From Gp13-AA77 sp036521995 (GTDB lineage: Bacteria; Acidobacteriota; Terriglobia; UBA7540), in contig DATDGR010000082.1 of NCBI GenBank assembly GCA_036521995.1, forward strand, positions 1 through 10,365: 10,365 nt of DNA, read 5' to 3'. Shown piece after piece: positions 1 to 4,655 of the stretch; position 1 is the first letter of the stretch, and each line of letters opens with the position of its first letter. The notes under the pieces were generated by a model. It saw only the letters and a list, made by a program, of their open reading frames with translations. It did no database searches and was not told where the DNA came from. The position numbers and the translations under genes were made by a program.

Positions 1-1
1 G

Positions 2-607
2 TACGTCGAGGGCGCGGCCTGCTTCACTGGCCAGAAGGCCTACTCGCACGACGAGGCCAAGGCCTGGGACCCGCACTTTCCCGAGCTGACCAAAGAGCTG
101 GTGATGATGGGAGGCAGCATGAATCCCGTCACCGACAACCCGGAGTTCACGCACTCACCCGAGCGCGAGTTCAACTTCTGGTTTGACCCTGAAGCCACGC
201 ACAAGGTGCTGCACGGCGCCTGGCCGAGGATCACCTGCACGATGGTCGACATCTCCGTGAAGACCCAGGTGACCGCAGCCCTGCTGGACGAGATCGCCAA
301 GTCGAACACGCCGGTAGCCCAATACGTCTCCAAATACACGCGTTCGGGGCAATATATGTAGGACGAACTGGCGGCCGCCGCCTGGGTGGATCCGGGGATC
401 ATCACGAAGGAAGAGATCGACTACCTAGACGTCGATATCGATCACGGCGCCGGCTACGGCAACACGCTGAGCTGGAGCCCCGGGGATAATCCCGGTCTCG
501 GCGAGCAACTCGTCCACGTGCAGAAGGATCTGGATACGGAAAGGCTCTATAAGGATTTCGTTCGTTTGATGACGGGCCCTACGCCGGGTACTGCGGGAGG
601 ACGATAA
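2..607 (+). pseudogene. Inosine-uridine-type nucleoside hydrolase, 5'-truncated by window edge and interrupted by an in-frame TAG
   Basis: Hydrolyses the N-glycosidic bond of nucleosides to free base plus ribose. Reading from base 2, the frame shows the middle and C-terminal part of the nucleoside hydrolase fold: ELVMMGGS, then EFNFWFDPEA (the Glu and Asn of EFN bind substrate in characterised family members), then an ITCTMVDIS strand. A TAG stands at 359-361. The same frame then continues without another stop to TAA at 605-607, reading DELAAAAWVDP and later DIDHGAGYGN, both typical of the family C-terminus. From recall, relatives have Trp (TGG) at the stop position, so one G-to-A change would explain it. 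The first residue after the stop is the Asp that aligns with the calcium-ligand Asp242 of the Crithidia enzyme, so the shortened product should be inactive. The N-terminal DxDxxxDD motif lies outside the window. Readthrough or a sequencing error are alternatives. Its role matches the ribokinase and xanthine dehydrogenase genes downstream. Confidence 0.85.
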
Positions 608-623
608 CAACGAGCAAGAGTAG

Positions 624-648
624 CGCGGACGTGTTTTGTAGGTCCGCG
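624..648 (+). other. Hairpin after the nucleoside hydrolase and before the left repeat
   Basis: Perfect 7-bp stem: CGCGGAC at 624-630 pairs with GTCCGCG at 642-648 around an 11-nt loop. A second small hairpin follows (GCCT 649-652 with AGGC 659-662). It begins 17 bases after the hydrolase stop, so it could act as a transcription terminator, but there is no T-tract. A hairpin of different sequence sits in the equivalent place upstream of the right repeat (1512-1537). The word GAGCAAGA precedes both (612-619 and 1504-1511). Confidence 0.5.
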
Positions 649-669
649 GCCTTCAACCAGGCTTCCCAT

Positions 670-804
670 CGCGGGTGGCGCATACATTGCCGTGTATGTA
701 GGCGCGCTCGCGATCTGCTCAAGTGGGTGTGGGCTCGTATTCTGGGGCGAGTTGGGTTAGGGTCGCCGACATCAACGACAATGTCGGCGCCACCCGGTTG
801 TGCG
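670..804 (+). repeat. Left copy of a ~135-bp structured direct repeat flanking the SRA-HNH gene
   Basis: By hand alignment it matches 1533-1666 at about 121 of 138 columns. Four stems can be drawn. P1 closes the unit: CGGGTGGCGC (672-681) with GCGCCACCCG (787-796), 10 bp perfect. P2: CATACA (681-686) with TGTATG (693-698). P3: CTCGT (734-738) with GCGAG (747-751), including one T-G pair. P4: CGCCGACAT (764-772) with ATGTCGGCG (781-789), 9 bp around an 8-nt loop; its last three bases are shared with P1, so one stem must shorten. The copy ends against the start of the SRA-HNH gene, so it would lie in that gene's 5' leader. It could be a structured RNA, a miniature inverted-repeat element or a recombination site; the sequence does not decide between them. 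Strand is given by orientation relative to the gene. Confidence 0.9.
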
Positions 805-814
805 TATGAGTAGC

Positions 815-1504
815 ATGCCCAATGCGATCATCTCCTACATTGAGATGTGCCGTCGCGAGGGCGTAAGTCTTCAGCGAGGTATGAACTTCGGGCTGGGCGG
901 CAATCACTCGGTAATTCTCATGTCCCTGAGGCGTAATGCTCCGTATGACGATCAGTTACAGGATGAGGGCACGGTTCCGATCTACGAAGGCCACGACGAA
1001 CCACGCAGCTCTCGTGTGCCTGATCCCAAGCGCGTCGACCAGCCCGAGCGTACTCCCGCTGGCGGGCTGACCCAGAATGGTCTCTTTTGGCGGGCGGCCG
1101 AGGAGGCAAAAGCCAGCTTGCGGCCGCCAGAGCGCGTCCGGGTGTATGAGAAGTTGCGGCAAGGCATCTGGTCGTACAACGAAGTCTTTCACCTCGTTGA
1201 TGCATGGCGGCAGGAGAGCAATCGACGCCAAGTATTCAAGTTCAAGCTCGTCGCGGTCGAAGGTGAAGATAACCTGGACTTACCGGCACGCTTGGACGCA
1301 GCGCGACGACGGGTCATCCCCCCGCAGGTAAAGTTAGAGGTCTGGAAGCGCGACGACGGGCGATGCGTTCTCTGCGGCGCTACCGACGAGCTGCACTTCG
1401 ATCACATCGTACCTTACTCGCGAGGCGGCACCTCTCTGGTGGCGGAGAATATCCAACTGCTGTGCGCGCGTCACAACATTCAGAAACGTGATCAGATACA
1501 GTAG
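815..1504 (+). CDS. SRA-HNH endonuclease, putative modified-cytosine-dependent nuclease
   Basis: A 229-aa protein with two parts. Residues ~5-150 resemble an SAD/SRA (YDG) domain, which flips and reads modified cytosine: a GVSLQRG segment, the GLGG turn, an APY...DEGTVPIYEGHD core, and WSYNEVFHLVDAW followed by a basic FKFKL strand. Residues ~165-229 are an HNH nuclease: C184-x2-C187 and C217-x2-H220 as zinc ligands, D196-H197 with H197 as likely general base, N212, and N221 where many relatives have His (an H-N-N variant). SRA plus HNH proteins are known type IV-like restriction enzymes that cut DNA with 5-methyl- or 5-hydroxymethylcytosine; this role is inferred. In-frame GTG 800 and ATG 806 are other possible starts; ATG 815 is chosen because relatives, as I recall them, begin here and a weak GAG lies at 808-810. 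No methylase gene is nearby, as expected for type IV. The gene sits between two structured direct repeats, suggesting mobility. Confidence 0.88.
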   Translation: MPNAIISYIEMCRREGVSLQRGMNFGLGGNHSVILMSLRRNAPYDDQLQDEGTVPIYEGHDEPRSSRVPDPKRVDQPERTPAGGLTQNGLFWRAAEEAKASLRPPERVRVYEKLRQGIWSYNEVFHLVDAWRQESNRRQVFKFKLVAVEGEDNLDLPARLDAARRRVIPPQVKLEVWKRDDGRCVLCGATDELHFDHIVPYSRGGTSLVAENIQLLCARHNIQKRDQIQ

Positions 1505-1511
1505 AGCAAGA

Positions 1512-1537
1512 CCGCGGCTTTTAAATCCGGGCCGCGG
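1512..1537 (+). other. Hairpin directly after the SRA-HNH stop codon, before the right repeat
   Basis: Perfect 7-bp stem CCGCGGC (1512-1518) with GCCGCGG (1531-1537), 12-nt loop, starting 8 bases after the stop. It occupies the place that 624-648 holds in the left unit, with a different sequence but the same stem length. Its 3' arm overlaps the first three bases of the P1 left arm of the right repeat (1535-1544), so the two stems exclude each other. No T-tract follows. Confidence 0.5.
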
Positions 1538-1666
1538 GTGGTGCATACATTGCCTTGTATGTAGGCGCGCGAGTCGCGATCTGCTCACGTGGGGGGCTCG
1601 CGTTCAGGAGCGAGTTGGTCAGGGTCGCCGACATCAAAAACAATGTCGGCGCCACCCGGTTGTGCG
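1533..1666 (+). repeat. Right copy of the ~135-bp structured direct repeat
   Basis: Same orientation as 670-804. The four stems are kept. P1: CGGGTGGTGC (1535-1544) with GCGCCACCCG (1649-1658), where the only change makes a T-G pair. P2: CATACA (1544-1549) with TGTATG (1556-1561). P3: CTCGC (1597-1601) with GCGAG (1610-1614), where the left copy's T-G becomes C-G. P4: CGCCGACAT (1626-1634) with ATGTCGGCG (1643-1651), unchanged while its loop differs at two of eight bases. The two 3-base indels are in linkers. Homology stops at about 1666; the following sequence does not resemble the start of the SRA-HNH gene. It lies in the 3' flank of both converging genes. Confidence 0.9.
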
Positions 1667-1683
1667 GATGAAGCGAGGTAGCA

Positions 1684-1752
1684 CAGACCCAGCTTCGCGG
1701 TCTGCGGCCTCACCCGCGTGAAGAGACCGGCCTGGATAGGGGCAGGCCGCAG
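1684..1752 (-). terminator. Inverted repeats beyond the 3' end of the minus-strand gene, possible terminator
   Basis: Two alternative pairings share bases. CAGACC (1684-1689) pairs with GGTCTG (1699-1704), and CTGCGGCCT (1702-1710) pairs with AGGCCGCAG (1744-1752). The larger stem lies just past the TAG of the minus-strand gene and could end its transcript. There is no T-tract on either strand, so this is a weak call. Nothing else is visible between 1667 and 1760. Confidence 0.3.
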
Positions 1753-1760
1753 CGTGTCAT

Positions 1761-2078
1761 CTACTTCCCATATTGCTGAACGGCCTTGCCAATCGAGGGA
1801 CCGGCCGCAGCAAGATCCTGCGGGTTCATGATCGGCCGGAAAGAGACCTTGGCGTTGAAGGCGAGAAACCAAGGCTCCGCCACGGCAGGAATCTGCGATG
1901 AGTCCTTCATGTCGAACACGATGGAGCCCGACCGTTGGCCGCTGTCGTCCGCAAAGAAATAGGCCGCTTCCGGTTTGAGGTCGGCCAGAATTTGCTCGAC
2001 CGTCGAACCCAGGGTTCCAGCCTTGGCTGCGGCATTTCCGGCTTCCACGGGAATCGATACTCTAAGCAGCATTCGCAT
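1761..2078 (-). CDS. Small conserved hypothetical protein, possible dimeric alpha/beta-barrel fold
   Basis: A 105-aa soluble protein with no signal peptide, membrane segment or metal-binding cluster. It begins MRMLLRVSIP, has an AYFFAD strand near residues 38-44, then GSIVFDMKD and AEPWFLAFNA, and ends in a short helical tail. I recall similar short proteins in proteobacteria and acidobacteria with the same pattern (KPEAAYF, AEPWFL, then MxPxDL); some carry an unsupported pantothenate synthetase label, which this sequence does not justify because it lacks that enzyme's size and motifs. The alternating short strands and helices could form a ferredoxin-like dimeric barrel, as in GYD or EthD-type proteins; this is a guess. 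The start is well supported: on its strand GGAG (2091-2088) lies 9 bases before ATG. It is divergent from the ribokinase operon and convergent with the SRA-HNH gene, so no functional link can be claimed. Confidence 0.8.
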   Translation of the reverse strand: MRMLLRVSIPVEAGNAAAKAGTLGSTVEQILADLKPEAAYFFADDSGQRSGSIVFDMKDSSQIPAVAEPWFLAFNAKVSFRPIMNPQDLAAAGPSIGKAVQQYGK

Positions 2079-2087
2079 ACAATTTTT

Positions 2088-2091
2088 CTCC
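2088..2091 (-). promoter_or_regulatory. Shine-Dalgarno site of the small minus-strand gene
   Basis: On the minus strand the sequence reads AAAGGAG followed by an A-rich spacer. GGAG ends 9 bases before the ATG at 2078, fixing that start. Confidence 0.75.
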
Positions 2092-2305
2092 TTTAAGGAA
2101 ACAACGGTTTCAGGCCCAAGGCCTCCCGAGCCTCACCCGGGACGACAATCTGATCCTTTCCTGAAAGCGTTGGTGCCACCGTCGGTTTGCATTCTACTAT
2201 AGAAGTAAAGCGCCGGCTGGCCGGAAAACCCGGCGATCGCAAACAATCGGCTTCCCATTTGCGGATTTGTTGACGATACTAGGTGCGCTCGGGCAGCAGG
2301 GCTCC

Positions 2306-2310
2306 AGGAG
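2306..2310 (+). promoter_or_regulatory. Shine-Dalgarno site that sets the ribokinase start at GTG 2318
   Basis: AGGAG lies 7 bases before GTG 2318. The frame is open further upstream to a TTG at 2267, but that extension is not family-like and has no comparable site. The rest of the 2079-2317 divergent region has only an inverted repeat CGCCGG/CCGGCG (2211-2216, 2230-2235), a possible operator, and no clear -35/-10 pair. Confidence 0.75.
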
Positions 2311-2317
2311 CAGCACC

Positions 2318-3238
2318 GTGGCGGACAAGATCGTAGTAATCGGCAGCTTGAACATGGATCTGGTGGGCTGCGCCCCGCGCATCCCGGTGGTGGGTGAGAC
2401 CCTCGTGGGCCACACCTATTTCAGCGAGCCGGGCGGAAAAGGCGCCAACCAGGCGTACGCGGCCGCCAAACTGGGGGGACATGTGGCCATGCTGGGCCGA
2501 GTGGGAAGCGATGACTTCGGCCGCCAGATGCGCGCCAACCTCGAGCAGGTGGGTTGCGACGTGAGCGGCCTCCTCTTGGTCCCGAACTGTACCAGCGGCA
2601 TCGCTTTGATCTTTGTCGCTGACGACGGCCACAACTCCATCATTATCATCCCGGGTGCTAACGATCGCTTTTCACCCGAGGACGTGGACGCGAGCGCGAC
2701 GAGCTTGAAGGATGCCGCCTGGGTCCTGCTTCAGTTGGAAAACCCTTTGCCCACCGTGCTGGGAGCGGCGCGCGCCGCGCGGCGCGCCGGCGCGCGGGTG
2801 ATTCTCGATCCGGCTCCTGCGCGTCCCCTGCCCGAAGAGCTTCTTGAGCTCTCCGACATCATCACGCCCAACGAGACCGAGGCCGCCATCCTGGCCGATC
2901 TGCCGCCGAGCCGTCTCGACCCTGACCAGGCTCTTGGTATCGCCCGCAAGCTTCAGGATCGCAAAGCCGGAACCGTGGTTGTGAAGCTGGGCGATCAAGG
3001 CTGCCTGCTGGTTACGCAGGATGGGTCCCAGCTCCTGCCTGCACCGCCAGTCAAAGCGGTCGATACCACCGCGGCCGGTGATGAATTCAACGCTGGCCTC
3101 GCTGTCGGCCTCAGTGAGGGCCTGGACTTGGCGGCGGCCTGCCGGTTTGCCAACGCGGCCGCCGCGCTCTCAGTGACGCGCCTGGGCGCGCAGGCGTCCG
3201 CCCCGACTCGCTCCGAACTCGATGCTTTTGCCGCCTGA
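2318..3238 (+). CDS. rbsK: Ribokinase (PfkB carbohydrate kinase family)
   Basis: Phosphorylates D-ribose with ATP to ribose 5-phosphate in the cytoplasm. At 306 aa it is close to the 309 aa of the E. coli enzyme. Family marks in order: the N-terminal strand VVIGSLNMDLV with substrate-binding Asn-Met-Asp; GGKGANQA at residues 39-46, the first PfkB signature; GRVGSDDFG; LLQLENP; ILDPAPARP; TPNETEA; VVKLGDQGC; and TTAAGDEFNAG with the catalytic base at D255, the same number as in E. coli. The usual GDTFN is GDEFN here, a mild variation beside the catalytic Asp. Starts at GTG with a good ribosome binding site. It heads an operon-like run; the next gene begins 31 bases after its stop. In this setting it most likely consumes ribose released by the nucleoside hydrolase at the left edge rather than transported ribose, since no ABC transporter is visible. 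Another pentose or nucleoside kinase activity is possible. Confidence 0.9.
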   Translation: MADKIVVIGSLNMDLVGCAPRIPVVGETLVGHTYFSEPGGKGANQAYAAAKLGGHVAMLGRVGSDDFGRQMRANLEQVGCDVSGLLLVPNCTSGIALIFVADDGHNSIIIIPGANDRFSPEDVDASATSLKDAAWVLLQLENPLPTVLGAARAARRAGARVILDPAPARPLPEELLELSDIITPNETEAAILADLPPSRLDPDQALGIARKLQDRKAGTVVVKLGDQGCLLVTQDGSQLLPAPPVKAVDTTAAGDEFNAGLAVGLSEGLDLAAACRFANAAAALSVTRLGAQASAPTRSELDAFAA

Positions 3239-3250
3239 GCCTGTCGAAGG
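3234..3250 (+). repeat. REP-like word spanning the ribokinase stop codon
   Basis: CCTGAGCCTGTCGAAGG contains the TGA of the ribokinase gene. From memory, words of the form CCTGAGC(C/T)TGTCGAAGG recur as dispersed intergenic elements in many GC-rich bacterial genomes. Its translation gives the PEPVEG string that appears in spurious N-terminal extensions, a reason not to start the next gene at 3222. Only one copy is in the window, so repeat status cannot be shown here. Confidence 0.45.
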
Positions 3251-3269
3251 GCGGGAATCCGCTACAATC

Positions 3270-4610
3270 ATGCGAACAACTTTGGACCCAGAACTGGTTG
3301 CTGACGCGACCTTGGAGCTGCGCAAGGCGAACCCTGTTTTTCGGTCGTTCTATCCGGGCGACGCCGGACAGCGTCAGCCGGTTCACACTTTCTACGGCGG
3401 CGCCCACCTGTTCAAGGCTAATGCCGCCGGACGGCTGGGCGCGCTGGCCCTAAAATCATTGGAAGAGTACGCTCCGGATTCCGGTAGCTTCGCGGCGGCC
3501 CTCGGTCTTCCGGCCGGCGCGTTGGCGGAGCAGGTCTACCCACGGGTGGTCGACAAGTTGCGTCGCGAGCCGGTCGAGGACTTCCGCATCGATTTCGAGG
3601 ATGGCTATGGAAACCGGCCCGATGCCGAGGAGGATCAACACGCGGTGGCCGCCGCGGCGGAGGTCGCGCAAAGCGCGGCGGCAGGATCGCTCCCTCCCTT
3701 CATCGGTCTTCGCATCAAGCCCCTCACAGAGGAATTGCAAGCGCGGAGCCTGCACACTCTGGACCTGTTTCTGACGGCGCTGCTCGCCGAGACCGGCGGA
3801 GTGCTGCCGCCGGGGCTTCTGATCACCCTGCCCAAAGTCACGGTGCCCGAGCAACCTGCCGCACTGGCCAAGATCCTGGATCGCTTCGAAGAAGCAGCAG
3901 GTCTGCCGGCCGGCAAGCTGCACTTCGAGATCATGATTGAAACCACGCAGGCGATTCTGAATCGCCAGGGGCAGTCAAACCTGCCGTTGTTGCTTGACGC
4001 CGGCGCGGGCCGCTGCATCGCTGCCCATTTCGGCACCTATGATTACACGGCAAGCTGCGGGATCACGGCCGCGCACCAGCACATGCTTCATCCGGCGTGC
4101 GACTTTGCGCGTGCCATGATGCAGGTGGCCTTGGGGGGAACCGGCATCTGGCTGTCGGACGGCGGCACGAACGTCTTGCCCGTGCCTCTCCACCGCGGTT
4201 ACGCCCAGACACCCGCACAGCAGGGCGAGAACCGGGAAGCTATCCATCGGGCCTGGAAGCTCCATTTCGATCATGTGCAGCATTCGCTTGAGAACGGCTT
4301 CTATCAAGGGTGGGACCTGCATCCTGCCCAACTGCCCACCCGATACGCCGCCGTTTATGCCTTCTATCTTGGAAGTGTCGCCGGCGCCGCGACGCGTTTG
4401 CGAAACCTCGTCCGGATGGCCGCCCGGGCCACCGCTCTCGGCAACGTGTTCGATGACGCCGCCACCGGCCAGGGTCTGCTCAATTTCTTTCTGCGTGCGC
4501 TCAACTGCGGAGCCATCGACCAGAGCGAGGCCGAACAACGCACAGGCCTGACTGCCGGCGAACTGCGCGGCGGTTCGTTCCTGCGCATCCTTGAAGGCCG
4601 CCGTGCATAA
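3270..4610 (+). CDS. DUF6986-type protein, HpcH/HpaI or citrate-lyase-like TIM barrel
   Basis: A 446-aa soluble protein. Marks in order: QPVHTFYGGAHLF near residues 30-45; RIDFEDGYG with D108, E110 and D111, matching the acidic strand end found in CitE and malate-synthase-like barrels; a GLRIKP strand; LLITLPKV; HFEIMIET with E220 and E224, candidate metal ligands; and AHFGTYDYTA at 252-260. Relatives are labelled aldolase/citrate lyase family, DUF6986, or, without good support, phosphoenolpyruvate kinase. The reaction is not known to me. The barrel family makes or breaks C-C bonds next to a carboxylate or CoA ester using a divalent metal. Placement between ribokinase and xanthine dehydrogenase, in an operon that ends towards glyoxylate, makes glyoxylate or another C2 product a sensible substrate guess. 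ATG 3270 is chosen because it begins MRTTLDPEL like the family; the upstream extension to 3222 is translated repeat. No good ribosome binding site is seen, so translation may be coupled to the ribokinase stop 31 bases away. Confidence 0.85.
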   Translation: MRTTLDPELVADATLELRKANPVFRSFYPGDAGQRQPVHTFYGGAHLFKANAAGRLGALALKSLEEYAPDSGSFAAALGLPAGALAEQVYPRVVDKLRREPVEDFRIDFEDGYGNRPDAEEDQHAVAAAAEVAQSAAAGSLPPFIGLRIKPLTEELQARSLHTLDLFLTALLAETGGVLPPGLLITLPKVTVPEQPAALAKILDRFEEAAGLPAGKLHFEIMIETTQAILNRQGQSNLPLLLDAGAGRCIAAHFGTYDYTASCGITAAHQHMLHPACDFARAMMQVALGGTGIWLSDGGTNVLPVPLHRGYAQTPAQQGENREAIHRAWKLHFDHVQHSLENGFYQGWDLHPAQLPTRYAAVYAFYLGSVAGAATRLRNLVRMAARATALGNVFDDAATGQGLLNFFLRALNCGAIDQSEAEQRTGLTAGELRGGSFLRILEGRRA

Positions 4611-4643
4611 TCGGCAAAAAGGGCCAGGACTAGCCGCCTCCTG

Positions 4644-4649
4644 TACAAT
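4644..4649 (+). promoter_or_regulatory. Possible -10 element for a leaderless start of the xanthine dehydrogenase genes
   Basis: TACAAT lies 6 bases before ATG 4656, where a -10 box would place the transcript start at or next to the ATG. No Shine-Dalgarno sequence precedes this ATG, and no clear -35 box is seen. The same hexamer also precedes ATG 3270, but only one base away, which does not fit a leaderless start there. Confidence 0.35.
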
Positions 4650-4655
4650 ACGCCT

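Noticed and set aside
2..607. TAG read as a sense codon (alternative genetic code)
   Set aside because: TAG ends other genes in the window with family-consistent C-termini (1502-1504, 1761-1763 on the minus strand, and 9520-9522).
612..1504. HEARO/OMEGA-type RNA with an IscB-like nuclease
   Set aside because: The protein has an HNH domain but no split RuvC domain, arginine-rich bridge helix or PLMP region; its N-terminal part is SRA-like.
612..1666. Integron attC sites flanking a gene cassette
   Set aside because: GTTGGGT (751-757) fits GTTRRRY and GTTGTGC at the repeat ends nearly does, and elements follow stop codons. However, the first is not kept in the right copy (GTTGGTC), and no matching RYYYAAC core is conserved at the left ends of both copies.
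670..1666. CRISPR array
   Set aside because: Only two copies, 135 bp long, with a protein gene rather than short spacers between them, and no cas genes.
2190..2280. Divergent promoters (for example TATAGT on the minus strand near 2201, GATACT near 2274)
   Set aside because: Neither hexamer has a -35 box at 16-18 bases, so no promoter call is supported.
3263..3268. TACAAT as a -10 box for the DUF6986 gene
   Set aside because: It is one base from ATG 3270, which would start the transcript inside the gene, and there is no -35 box.
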